Below, piece by piece: positions 1 to 7,795 of a stretch of DNA of 47,986 bases (positions within the stretch are counted from its first letter, which is position 1; each line of letters opens with the position of its first letter). Under the pieces are notes generated by a model, which saw only the letters and a list, made by a program, of their open reading frames with translations, was not told the DNA's origin and did not search any database. The stretch is taken from positions 1 to 47,986 of the forward strand of contig NZ_CABQHJ010000021.1 in assembly GCF_902463975.1 (NCBI RefSeq), written 5' to 3'. Position numbers and translations under genes: made by a program. The DNA comes from Phascolarctobacterium_A sp902463975. GTDB taxonomy: Bacteria > Bacillota > Negativicutes > Acidaminococcales > Acidaminococcaceae.

Positions 1-133
1 AAATACATATACGTTAACTCGTTCTTTGATGCGGGAACAGGATAATTCATGGTATATAGTTTTCTGTTTTTAGAAAAAACGAAAAACTTATGCGTTTATT
101 CCTAATCACTTATAAAAATAATCTATTGGAGTT

Positions 134-150
134 ATATGCGTTTTGCATAT
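134..150. promoter_or_regulatory. Candidate LysR-type operator
   Basis: A perfect inverted repeat, ATATGC, five bases, GCATAT, lies about 107 bp before the LysR start codon. It contains the T-N11-A spacing typical of LysR-family boxes. An autoregulatory site is inferred from position and symmetry only. The rest of the first 256 bases is AT-rich and holds no gene I can support. Confidence 0.35.
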
Positions 151-256
151 GCTGTTATTGGTTTTATGAAAAATTTAATTTTAAAAACTAAAAATGTACT
201 CAGAAATATTGCTGTATAGTATAATAAAGGCAGAGAGAAGTAAAGGAGAACTATAT

Positions 257-1138
257 ATGGACATAGAATATTACCGCAATTTTATTGCCATAGTTGAGGC
301 CGGCAGTATTTCTGCCGCAGCTAAGCAGATAGCGATTGCCCAGCCGGCGCTGAGTAATCAGCTTAAGGTGCTGCAGAAGCGTTTTGGTACGCAGCTGCTG
401 CATGTGCGCCGTGGCGGTCACAGCATTGAGCTTACGGATGCAGGCTGTATTTTATATAACAAGGCTAAGTATATCTGCTCGGCAGAAAACAGCGCTCTGA
501 AGGAGATAGTTGACTGTCAGGCAGGCTTTAGCGGTACGCTGCGCATCAGTCTGTCACCTTCGATGTCAATAAACTTTATTAAAAACTTTTTGAGTGATTT
601 TTACAGAGAGTTTCCGCATATTAATTATGAACTGTATGAGGTGCCGATTGACGAACAAACCCAGCAGCTTTTGGATGGGAAAACGGAAATAGGCATTGCC
701 AATGCACCCCTAAAGCAGTCTAAACGCTTTGAAACGCTGTTCAGCCGTAAAGAGCGTCTGGTTGCGCTTTTTCATAAGGATAGCCCGTATCTGAAAAATG
801 ATAAGCCTAATATCCTGCTGGATGATTTGGAGGACATTCCGTTATGTCTTTCGCGTGGCTGTTCTGAGCTGTTTTTTTCTGTGTGCTCGGATTCACACAT
901 TTTCCCGCAGGTTATGAGTATTAATACTACTAAGCTTTCGGCCATAGCCTGGGCAGAAAAAAATACCGGTGTGGCAATTGTACCGGCACCGGCTGTAGAA
1001 TTGTTCCCAGCGAATCTGGTCCGCAAGGAAATCAAGGATGAGCGCTTGTTTCTGGAGATGACGCTGTCTATAGTTAAGGGCAGAGAGCTGTCGCAGGTTG
1101 CGCAGACCTTTATTAATTATTATATGCAGAATAAATAA
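257..1138 (+). CDS. LysR-family transcriptional regulator
   Basis: Predicted 293-aa DNA-binding regulator. The N-terminal winged helix-turn-helix is clear (residues about 1-60, with the family-typical run AAKQIAIAQPALSNQLK), followed by a periplasmic-binding-like effector domain to the C-terminus. I chose ATG 257 because AAAGGAG lies seven bases upstream and the family usually begins directly with a peptide like MDIEYYRNF; an in-frame ATG at 194 would add 21 unlikely residues with no ribosome-binding site. It is convergent with the EamA exporter, the two genes ending on a shared hairpin, so the usual divergent LysR-target arrangement is absent and the regulon cannot be read from context. The effector is unknown. 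A candidate operator sits at 134-150. Confidence 0.93.
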   Translation: MDIEYYRNFIAIVEAGSISAAAKQIAIAQPALSNQLKVLQKRFGTQLLHVRRGGHSIELTDAGCILYNKAKYICSAENSALKEIVDCQAGFSGTLRISLSPSMSINFIKNFLSDFYREFPHINYELYEVPIDEQTQQLLDGKTEIGIANAPLKQSKRFETLFSRKERLVALFHKDSPYLKNDKPNILLDDLEDIPLCLSRGCSELFFSVCSDSHIFPQVMSINTTKLSAIAWAEKNTGVAIVPAPAVELFPANLVRKEIKDERLFLEMTLSIVKGRELSQVAQTFINYYMQNK

Positions 1139-1174
1139 AAATACGCCTTAGGCTGTTGATGCCTAGGGCGTATT
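1139..1174. terminator. Bidirectional intrinsic terminator
   Basis: A 13-bp stem (ATACGCC-TAGGC arms around TGTTGAT) flanked by A-rich and T-rich runs sits between the convergent LysR and EamA genes. It can terminate both transcripts. Confidence 0.85.
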
Positions 1175-1185
1175 TGTTTGCCTAC

Positions 1186-2076
1186 TTACTGTATTTTTTT
1201 CTTCGGCCTGTATTCCGAAATAAACAGGCCGCTCATCGTCAGGATGGTGCCGAGTGCTACCAGCAGGGTGATTTTTTCCTGCAGGACAATCGCCGAGGTA
1301 ATGACGGTGATGACGGGAACCATATAAATATAAACGCTGGCCTTTACTGCACCCAACTCCTTTACTGCCAGATTCCAGGTGACAAAGCAGAGGGCGGAAG
1401 CGCCCAGTCCCAGAAAGACAATGTTGAAAAGATAGGTAGTATTGGCGAAGCGCGCCAGGTTCAGTTCAAAATCCAGAAAGCCCAGCGCCGGTAGCATAAA
1501 GAGAATGCCGTAGAAAAAGGTTCTGCGTGTAGCGAGGATAACAGGATAGCCGTAGCTGCTGATTTTTTTCGTCAGCAGGGCATAAAACGACCACACGACA
1601 GCGGCGGAAATCGCCAGCAAATCACCCAGCGGATTGAGCTGCATGGCTGCACCGTTGAAGCTGATGCAGGCGATGCCGCTCATCACGATAAAAAAGCCGA
1701 TGATGAACTGCTTGCTTAAGCTGCCGGCAGAACGCATAAAATAATGCGCCAGCAGCGCAGTAAAGAAAGGCGCTGTGCTGCCGATTACGCTAACGTTGGA
1801 GGCCTGTGTATAGGTCAGGGCGATGTTTTCCAAAAGGTAGTAGAGGCAGATGCCGCAGAGGCCTGCTGCCATAAAAACAGGCTCCTGCTTTTTATCTGTT
1901 TTCAGCATTTTAGGATAAGCAAACCAAAGGGCGAAAAAGGCCATAATAAAGCGGAAAAAAAGGATTTCCAGCGGCTGAAAGCCGGTAAGTAAAACCTTGG
2001 TAGAAATAAAGGTCGTGCCCCAGGTAGCAATTGTAATGAGGGCAGCAATGTGACCGATGTAGCGAGTGTTTTGCAT
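1186..2076 (-). CDS. EamA/DMT-family transporter
   Basis: Inner-membrane protein of 296 aa with about ten hydrophobic segments arranged as two EamA repeats, the usual size for drug/metabolite transporters of this family (RhaT/YdcZ-like). Family members export amino acids, nucleosides or metabolites; the substrate cannot be told from sequence. The C-terminus is basic (EYRPKKKIQ), consistent with a cytoplasmic end. A GGAG is present upstream of the ATG. It is transcribed alone: the hydrogenase gene upstream ends in its own terminator. Confidence 0.9.
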   Translation of the reverse strand: MQNTRYIGHIAALITIATWGTTFISTKVLLTGFQPLEILFFRFIMAFFALWFAYPKMLKTDKKQEPVFMAAGLCGICLYYLLENIALTYTQASNVSVIGSTAPFFTALLAHYFMRSAGSLSKQFIIGFFIVMSGIACISFNGAAMQLNPLGDLLAISAAVVWSFYALLTKKISSYGYPVILATRRTFFYGILFMLPALGFLDFELNLARFANTTYLFNIVFLGLGASALCFVTWNLAVKELGAVKASVYIYMVPVITVITSAIVLQEKITLLVALGTILTMSGLFISEYRPKKKIQ

Positions 2077-2125
2077 TTGCTTGGGAATCTCCGTTCTTTT
2101 TAGTGCGCAGTAAAACGCACTCTAT

Positions 2126-2145
2126 GATTTTAGCAGACTAAAATC
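2126..2145. repeat. Inverted repeat upstream of EamA gene
   Basis: A perfect 8-bp inverted repeat, GATTTTAG, CAGA, CTAAAATC, lies 50 bp upstream of the EamA start. It could be an operator or a leader hairpin of that gene; nothing in the sequence decides. Confidence 0.4.
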
Positions 2146-2156
2146 CTGCTATGAAC

Positions 2157-2195
2157 AAACTATCCCCTCTGCCAATGCGGCAGAAGGGATAGTTT
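2157..2195 (-). terminator. Terminator of the hydrogenase gene
   Basis: A long stem (AAACTATCCC and TCTGCC arms with a single mismatch, loop AATGC) follows the hydrogenase stop codon and ends in a T-rich run on the minus strand. Confidence 0.85.
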
Positions 2196-2203
2196 GTAAA
2201 ATT

Positions 2204-3661
2204 TTATTTTGTGTGCTTATCTTCGGCAGCCTGCTTATTTGGCGCCGCAGCAGCATATTTTGTCAGGGCGACCTTCGTAATGTGGAAGTCGCCTACGGTA
2301 GCAGGACCGTCGATACAGCCGTTGGAGCAGGCCATACCTTCGATGTAGCTGCAGTCGAGCTTGCCTGCGGCAGCAGCCTTGACGATGTCGCGGCATTTGT
2401 CCAGTCCGGAGCAGTATTGCGCGTTACGCACCTCACCGCCCATAGCGGCAACCGTATCCTGCACGGCAGCGCTTACGCCGGCCGTCAGCGGGAAGCTCAG
2501 GCCAAGCTTGGAGGCATCGCGTTCATAAGCGGTATCACCGCTCATTTCCGCAAATTTGATATCCTTGCCCTCCAGCATGCACATAATCTCTTCAAAGGTC
2601 AGCACATAGTTTATGGTTTCGCGGTGCTCGCGTGCTTCCACCTTTTTGGCGATGCAGGGACCGATGAACACAGTAACTGCATAAGGATATTTTTGCTTAA
2701 TCAGCTCAGCGCAGGTGAGCATGGGAGAAGGTGTATCCGAAATCTTGTCGGCTGCCTCCGGTACCTGTGTTTTAATCAGCTTAACAAAGGCAGGACAGCA
2801 GGAGCTGGTCATAAAGCCCTGCTTAGCAGGAACCTTCTCCAGATATTCCTCTGCTTCCTTAACGCTGGTGATATCGGCGCCGATGCCAACCTCTACAACT
2901 TCAGCGAAGCCTGCTTTTTGCAGTGCCTCGTAAATTTGCGCCATGGTAATCTTCAAACCGTATTGGCCTACGATAGACGGTGCCACAAGGGCGATAACCT
3001 GCTTGCCCTGTTGGATTTCGCGGATAACGCGGATGATGTTGCTGCGCTCGTCGATAGCGCCGAAGGGGCAGGCGTTGCGGCAGGCACCGCAGGAAACACA
3101 TTTTTCGTGGTCAATGACAGCCTTGCGGTTTTCACCGATGCTGATGGCACCGATGGCGCAGGCGCGCACGCAGGGACGATGGATTTCGATAATCGCACCG
3201 TAGGGGCACATCTGCTTGCAGCGACCGCATTCAATGCATTTGGTCTTATCGATAAAGGCGCGGTCCTGAATAATGCTGATAGCCTTTTTCGGGCAGTTAT
3301 TCATGCATTTGTGGGTGATGCAGTGACGGCACATATCGGTAACGTAATAAGCATCAATCGGGCATTGGTCGCAGGCTGCGGGGAGCACGTCGATAATCGG
3401 TAAATCGGTGCGCTCAGGCTCGTTCAGCGTCAGCTTGGCAGCCTCGATGATATTGCTGGAGCACTCCTGCCCCAGCGCCATATCAATACGGTTTTTCAGT
3501 ACGGCTCTTTCTTTATAAACACAGCAGCGGTAGCGCGGAGTGTCCTCGCGTACCTCCTGCAGAATATCGTAGACGTGGTCAGGCAACTCGTTATTCCAGG
3601 TGTAGCGGGATAAATGCTCCAGCACCATGCGGCGCAGCTGCGCAACAGCGGTTAATTCCAT
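2204..3661 (-). CDS. Group B-like monomeric [FeFe]-hydrogenase
   Basis: Iron-sulfur protein of 485 aa. Residues about 97-200 are rich in ferredoxin cysteine motifs (C111/114/119/123, C142/145/148/152, C164/168, C188/191/194/198), enough for three or four [4Fe-4S] clusters. The C-terminal half is the [FeFe]-hydrogenase large-subunit domain with all three H-cluster motifs: TSSCCP (Cys288/289), IGPCIAKK (Cys336) and EGMACSNGC (Cys445/449). GPCxAKK in place of the group A MPCxxKxxE, and the GPA ending of L3, resemble group B enzymes. Expected activity is reversible H2 production/oxidation with ferredoxin in the cytoplasm. It stands alone with its own ribosome-binding site (GGAGG) and terminator; no HydE/F/G maturases are nearby. 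A non-catalytic sensory role is possible, but the H-cluster ligands are intact. Confidence 0.88.
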   Translation of the reverse strand: MELTAVAQLRRMVLEHLSRYTWNNELPDHVYDILQEVREDTPRYRCCVYKERAVLKNRIDMALGQECSSNIIEAAKLTLNEPERTDLPIIDVLPAACDQCPIDAYYVTDMCRHCITHKCMNNCPKKAISIIQDRAFIDKTKCIECGRCKQMCPYGAIIEIHRPCVRACAIGAISIGENRKAVIDHEKCVSCGACRNACPFGAIDERSNIIRVIREIQQGKQVIALVAPSIVGQYGLKITMAQIYEALQKAGFAEVVEVGIGADITSVKEAEEYLEKVPAKQGFMTSSCCPAFVKLIKTQVPEAADKISDTPSPMLTCAELIKQKYPYAVTVFIGPCIAKKVEAREHRETINYVLTFEEIMCMLEGKDIKFAEMSGDTAYERDASKLGLSFPLTAGVSAAVQDTVAAMGGEVRNAQYCSGLDKCRDIVKAAAAGKLDCSYIEGMACSNGCIDGPATVGDFHITKVALTKYAAAAPNKQAAEDKHTK

Positions 3662-3804
3662 AAGGGTTCCTCCTTGGCAATTAGTTATATTGCGGTTTGT
3701 ATTGCATACTCTATACTGTACAATTCTTTACAGAACGCAAAAATCCTGCTGAGGAGCATGCGTAATGGTTTTAATAATGTTAAATTTGGTATTTTTCTAA
3801 ACAG

Positions 3805-5016
3805 TTATATAGATGAATCTGTCAAAAAATCTCTGATATTTTTATGGATAATACCATTACGGCTCATATCGAATTCGTCGAGTGAAAGCACATATTTCGG
3901 ATAATTATCGGTAATTTCATAGTAAACACCGAACTCACGTTGAATAGTTTCTTCTGCAGCCAATAAGTACGTAACTTGAATATAAATTTTTTTATCCTGT
4001 TTTTCACAGATAAAATCAATTTCTTTGGTATCTACCTTGCCGATGCTCACCTTATAACCACGGCGTAAAAGCTCCAGATAAACAATATTTTCCAGAATGA
4101 GATTGATATCCTTCATGTTGCCGCCGAAGACTGCTTCGCGGATGCCATGGTCAGCCACATAATATTTTTCGTTGATAGCAAGCAGCTTTTTACCTTGTAT
4201 ATCCTGACGTTTTACCTGATAAAACAGAAAAGCATCGGTGCAGGCTTTAACGTAGTTGATAATGGTTTCTGTTGCCATACTGCGTCCTTCGCTTTTCAAA
4301 TATTTAGAAAGCACATTGGCAGAAAAAATGGTACCGATATTTGCAGTTATGTAGGTAAGTATGCGTTCAAGCATGTCAACATCACGTATATTGTTGCGGC
4401 GTACAATATCTTTTAGTTCTACTGATGTATATACATCCTGTAAATATTGTTTGCAGGCAGCTTCGTTATATTGCAGGGCTGCCAAATATGGCATTCCTCC
4501 GAAGTGCAGGTATTTCTTGAAGCAGTCTGCTTCACTTGTATTAGGCTGTATAGTATTATATAGCTCAATAAATTCAGAAAATGAAAAAGGATAAATAACA
4601 AATTCTACATAGCGTCCTGCTAAATAAGTGGCTAATTCACCGGATAGGAGCTTGGCATTGGAACCGGTGATATAAATATCACAATTAAGCTCTATACGTA
4701 AGGAATTAATACATTTTTCCCAATCTTTTACCTCTTGGATTTCATCAAAGAAAAGATAAATTTTTCCTGTTAAAGCTTGGGTTTGGCTTATTATTTCATC
4801 ATGAAGAGCCTGGGCATTGCAAAGCCTGGCAAAGCTCATATTTTCAAAATTATAGGAAATAAGCTGTTGGGGAGTAACTCCTTGTTGTAACAGCTCTTGT
4901 TTTATAAGATCTAACATAACAGATTTACCGCAACGTCGGATACCTGTAAGTACTTTTACTAAATCACTGTTAATGAATGGGCGGATTTTTTTCATGTAAG
5001 ATTCTCTTTTGATCAT
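3805..5016 (-). CDS. AAA-family ATPase with DUF4143 C-terminus
   Basis: A 403-aa protein of the widespread archaeal/bacterial AAA_14 plus DUF4143 family. Walker A is GIRRCGKS (residues about 25-32) and Walker B is YLFFDEIQEV near residue 90. The C-terminus (KEIDFICEKQDKKIYIQVTY) has the spacing of a PD-(D/E)XK-like nuclease fold, as is common in DUF4143. The biological role of the family is not settled. I chose ATG 5016: GAGGTGA sits seven bases upstream, whereas the in-frame GTG at 5025 lies inside that ribosome-binding site. It is a single gene with a recognisable promoter carrying a repeated operator. Confidence 0.9.
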   Translation of the reverse strand: MIKRESYMKKIRPFINSDLVKVLTGIRRCGKSVMLDLIKQELLQQGVTPQQLISYNFENMSFARLCNAQALHDEIISQTQALTGKIYLFFDEIQEVKDWEKCINSLRIELNCDIYITGSNAKLLSGELATYLAGRYVEFVIYPFSFSEFIELYNTIQPNTSEADCFKKYLHFGGMPYLAALQYNEAACKQYLQDVYTSVELKDIVRRNNIRDVDMLERILTYITANIGTIFSANVLSKYLKSEGRSMATETIINYVKACTDAFLFYQVKRQDIQGKKLLAINEKYYVADHGIREAVFGGNMKDINLILENIVYLELLRRGYKVSIGKVDTKEIDFICEKQDKKIYIQVTYLLAAEETIQREFGVYYEITDNYPKYVLSLDEFDMSRNGIIHKNIRDFLTDSSI

Positions 5017-5037
5017 GTAAATCACCTCACTATCTAT

Positions 5038-5066
5038 ATAATATATCAGTTATATCTTAAATTCAA
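5038..5066 (-). promoter_or_regulatory. Promoter of the AAA/DUF4143 gene
   Basis: On the minus strand TTGAAT and TATTAT are separated by exactly 17 bases, 22 bp before the start codon. The spacer holds operator copy 1 (positions 5046-5057), so a bound repressor would block polymerase. Confidence 0.65.
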
Positions 5067-5146
5067 GACGAAAATCGAATTTCTATCAGATATAACTGAA
5101 ACTTTTCGTGATTTTAGATTTTTATCAGTTATATCTGATAAAAATC
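5046..5146. repeat. Threefold operator-like repeat
   Basis: The motif TCAGTTATATCT(GA) occurs three times upstream of the AAA/DUF4143 gene: 5046-5057 (forward, lacking the last two bases), 5086-5099 (reverse complement, full) and 5125-5138 (forward, full). The third copy is embedded in a larger perfect inverted repeat (5117-5146; 12-bp arms beginning GATTTTTATCAG, six-base centre). Copy 1 lies between the -35 and -10 boxes. This is the signature of a cooperative transcription-factor site; the factor is unknown. Confidence 0.7.
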
Positions 5147-5221
5147 CCGCTGTTGTAGTCAAAAAAAGCATACTTTTTTAGTATACGCAGAAAAAAATTA
5201 AAATTTTTTCCTCTTACCCCC

Positions 5222-5250
5222 TTTACAAATTGAAAACCTAGTATTATAAT
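5222..5250 (+). promoter_or_regulatory. glnN promoter
   Basis: TTTACA and TATAAT separated by 17 bases. Transcription should begin near 5257, giving a leader of about 270 nt before glnN. AT-rich tracts upstream (5161-5215) may act as an UP element. Confidence 0.8.
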
Positions 5251-5258
5251 AAGCGCAT

Positions 5259-5314
5259 AAAGCAACAACGTGGTTGGTGGGTCGAAAGGTCCAAACTTCG
5301 TGGTTGCTTTTTCT
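5259..5314 (+). promoter_or_regulatory. glnN leader attenuator 1: hexaloop hairpin versus terminator
   Basis: The octamer CGTGGTTG occurs twice (5269-5276 and 5299-5306). The upstream strand AAAGCAAC-ACG (5259-5270) can pair with the distal copy to form a stem followed by TTTTTCT, an intrinsic terminator with an inner GNRA hairpin (5279-5292). Alternatively CAAC (5263-5266) pairs with the proximal GTTG (5273-5276) as a small hairpin with a six-base loop AACGTG. The two folds exclude each other. Loop position 1 = A and 4 = G match the known hallmark of ANTAR-protein RNA targets. The switch is inferred from sequence. Confidence 0.6.
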
Positions 5315-5360
5315 GTTATATCAGCGGTGAGAATTATAATTTATATCTTACCCATGATAA

Positions 5361-5414
5361 GTGCAACGAAGCACCGTAGCAGCGCAAGGCGCAGCTGACG
5401 GTGCTTTCTTATTT
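5361..5414 (+). promoter_or_regulatory. glnN leader attenuator 2: hexaloop hairpin overlapping terminator
   Basis: GTGC, AACGAA, GCAC (5361-5374) is a hairpin with a six-base loop, A at position 1 and G at 4. Its 3' arm is also the start of a strong terminator: AAGCACCGT (5369-5377) pairs perfectly with ACGGTGCTT (5398-5406), with inner GCGC stems and a trailing TTCTTATTT. Overlap of the hexaloop stem with the 5' terminator arm is the layout described for P2 of ANTAR antiterminator targets. No clear P1 partner hairpin was found next to it. Confidence 0.7.
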
Positions 5415-5527
5415 ACAGAGCCAGAGAGAAGAAAATCTGTAAAGCACAAAAAACTGTATTTCAAATGAGGGATTTACACTTCGTAAACCCAAGGAAATTC
5501 TCAGAGAGAAATTAGGGAGGTTTTACA

Positions 5528-7615
5528 ATGAATGATGTACCGAAACTGTTTGGCAGCTTAGTTTTTAACGAAAGTGTTATGAAGGACCGTCTGCCGACTG
5601 CAACCTATAAGGCATATAAGGCAGCAGTGCTGGCAGGCACTCCGCTGAATCTGGAAATTGCTAATATCATCGCCAATGCTATGAAGGACTGGGCTCTGGA
5701 GCATGGCTGCACTCATTTCACCCATTGGTTCCAACCGATGACCGGCATCACCGCTGAAAAGCATGAAAGCTTCATTTCTCCTACTGCTGAAGGCCGTGTA
5801 ATCATGGACTTCTCCGGCAAAGAGCTGATTCAGGGCGAGCCTGATGCTTCCAGCTTCCCGTCCGGCGGCTTGCGTGCAACCTTCGAAGCCCGCGGCTATA
5901 CAGCATGGGACCCGACCTCCTATGCATTTATCAAAGATAACTGCCTGTGCATTCCTACAGCCTTCTGCTCCTACACCGGCGAAGTGCTGGATAAAAAGAC
6001 TCCGCTGCTGCGTTCCATGAATGCAGCCAGCAAAGCAGCCTGCAAGCTGCTGAAGCTGTTCGGCATTGATACAATCCGCGTCAACAGTACTGTTGGCCCG
6101 GAACAGGAATATTTCCTCGTAGATAAAAAAATGTGGGAAAAACGTAAAGACCTGGTTTACACCGGCCGTACCCTGTTCGGTGCGAAATCTCCGCGTGGCC
6201 AGGAACTGGATGACCACTACTTCGGAATTATCAAACAAAGAGTACTTTCCTTCATGAAGGATTTGGACGATGAGCTGTGGAAACTGGGCGTACTTGCCAA
6301 GACCGAGCATAACGAGGTTGCTCCGGCACAGCACGAGCTGGCACCAATCTTTACCACTACTAACGTAGCATCTGACCATAACCAACTGATGATGGAGTTC
6401 ATGAAACGTGTTGCTCTGCGCCATGGTCTTGTTTGCCTGCTGCATGAAAAACCTTTTGATGGTGTAAACGGCAGCGGTAAGCATAACAACTGGTCCTTAT
6501 CTACGGAAGAAGGCCTGAACCTGCTGGATCCCGGCAAGGAGCCGTACAAAAACCTGCGCTTCCTGACCTTCCTGGCAGCAATTATCAAGGCTGTTGATGA
6601 ATATCAGGATCTGCTGCGTGTATCTGTTGCCAGCGCCGGCAATGACCATCGTCTGGGCGCTAACGAAGCTCCTCCGGCTATCGTATCCATGTTCCTTGGC
6701 ACTGAGCTGACTGCAGTTCTCGAAGCTATTGCAGCTGACAAGGTTTACAACGGCAACCCGGAAAGCTACATTAAAGTAAGCGACGATACCATTCCTGCTC
6801 TTGTTAAGGATAACACCGACAGAAACAGAACCTCTCCCTTCGCCTTCACCGGCAATAAATTTGAATTCCGTATGCTGGGCAGTATGTTCTCCATCGCCGG
6901 CCCAAACATCGTACTGAACACCATCGTTGCCGAAGAGCTGGATGAATTTGCTGATAAGCTGGCAGATGCTCCTGATCTGGAAGCAGCAGTATATGATTTG
7001 GTTAAAGAAACCTATAAAGCTCATAAACGCATTGTCTTCAATGGCAACGGTTATACCGATGCATGGGTTGAGGAAGCTGCCAAACGCGGTCTGCTGAACC
7101 TTAAATCTACTCCGGAGGCTCTGCCGTATCTGGGACATGCCAAGAACATCGAGCTGTTCGAAAAGCATAATATCTTCACAAAAGCCGAGGTTGAATCCCG
7201 TGTAGAAATCCTGCTGGAGAACTACAGCACCACGATTTCTATCGAAGCAGCAACCATGCTGGATATGTTCCATAAGGATATCCTCCCGGCAGTTACCGCA
7301 TATACCGGAGATCTGACCAAAGCAGTACTGGATAAAAAGGCTGCCGGTGTCAGCGCAGGCTTTGAAGGCGCACTTGCCGATAAGCTGAGCAAGCTGGGCG
7401 GAGAAATGTATGCATCCTCCCTGAAGCTGGAAGAAGGCTTGAAGGAAGCAGCAGAAATCAGCGACAGCGAGAAACAGGCTCTGTACTATCACGATACCGT
7501 TCTTGAAGAAATGGGCAAGCTGAGAAGTGCTGTTGATGCTGCCGAAGCTCTGACCGGTGGTAAGTATCTTGACTATCCGACTTATGGTGAGTTGTTGTTT
7601 GGTGTAAATGAGTAA
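5528..7615 (+). CDS. glnN: Type III glutamine synthetase
   Basis: ATP-dependent condensation of glutamate and ammonium to glutamine, the main ammonium assimilation step; cytoplasmic dodecamer. At 695 aa it has the length of the GSIII family, well above GSI/GSII. Visible signatures: an N-terminal GSIII-specific region (WFQPMTG near residue 74), GPEQEYF (about 190-196, metal and glutamate binding), a PFDGVNGSGKHNNW block (about 305-319), RLGANEAPPAI (about 375) and NRTSPFAFTGNKFEFR (about 431). GGGAGG lies nine bases before the ATG. It is preceded by a 270-nt leader with two attenuators and followed by amt, so it should be controlled by nitrogen state through transcription antitermination (inference). 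No anomalies in the reading frame. Confidence 0.98.
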   Translation: MNDVPKLFGSLVFNESVMKDRLPTATYKAYKAAVLAGTPLNLEIANIIANAMKDWALEHGCTHFTHWFQPMTGITAEKHESFISPTAEGRVIMDFSGKELIQGEPDASSFPSGGLRATFEARGYTAWDPTSYAFIKDNCLCIPTAFCSYTGEVLDKKTPLLRSMNAASKAACKLLKLFGIDTIRVNSTVGPEQEYFLVDKKMWEKRKDLVYTGRTLFGAKSPRGQELDDHYFGIIKQRVLSFMKDLDDELWKLGVLAKTEHNEVAPAQHELAPIFTTTNVASDHNQLMMEFMKRVALRHGLVCLLHEKPFDGVNGSGKHNNWSLSTEEGLNLLDPGKEPYKNLRFLTFLAAIIKAVDEYQDLLRVSVASAGNDHRLGANEAPPAIVSMFLGTELTAVLEAIAADKVYNGNPESYIKVSDDTIPALVKDNTDRNRTSPFAFTGNKFEFRMLGSMFSIAGPNIVLNTIVAEELDEFADKLADAPDLEAAVYDLVKETYKAHKRIVFNGNGYTDAWVEEAAKRGLLNLKSTPEALPYLGHAKNIELFEKHNIFTKAEVESRVEILLENYSTTISIEAATMLDMFHKDILPAVTAYTGDLTKAVLDKKAAGVSAGFEGALADKLSKLGGEMYASSLKLEEGLKEAAEISDSEKQALYYHDTVLEEMGKLRSAVDAAEALTGGKYLDYPTYGELLFGVNE

Positions 7616-7639
7616 GCTGCAGTTGTCTTCTCGACAGCC

Positions 7640-7668
7640 TTGAGTAAGGTGTGTTAAGATAAAATAAT
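7640..7668 (+). promoter_or_regulatory. amt promoter
   Basis: TTGAGT and AATAAT spaced by 17 bases between glnN and amt. Transcription would start near 7675, just before the hexaloop hairpin. Read-through from glnN is also possible. Confidence 0.5.
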
Positions 7669-7680
7669 ATATATAAACTC

Positions 7681-7728
7681 ATACACAATGGGGTGTATCC
7701 GAAAAATCGGGTACGCCCCTCTTTCTTT
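7681..7728 (+). promoter_or_regulatory. amt leader attenuator: hexaloop hairpin overlapping terminator
   Basis: A perfect 6-bp stem, ATACAC (7681-7686) with GTGTAT (7693-7698), closes a six-base loop AATGGG (A at 1, G at 4). Nine bases from its loop and 3' arm (7690-7698) also belong to the 5' arm of a 13-bp terminator stem (7690-7702 with 7707-7719, loop AAAA) followed by TCTTTCTTT. The two structures cannot coexist. It is the same arrangement as in the glnN leader and points to shared antitermination control. Without an antiterminator it would also end glnN transcripts. Confidence 0.72.
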
Positions 7729-7795
7729 AGCTAATGCCATGTGAGCGCTGCTCAATGACGCGTTAAAAAATATATAATTTGAGGGGTGTTTACAA

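Noticed and set aside
5257..5420. A glutamine riboswitch (glnA or Downstream-peptide type) before glnN
   Set aside because: I could not find the conserved glutamine-riboswitch core; the hexaloop/terminator pairs explain the leader better.
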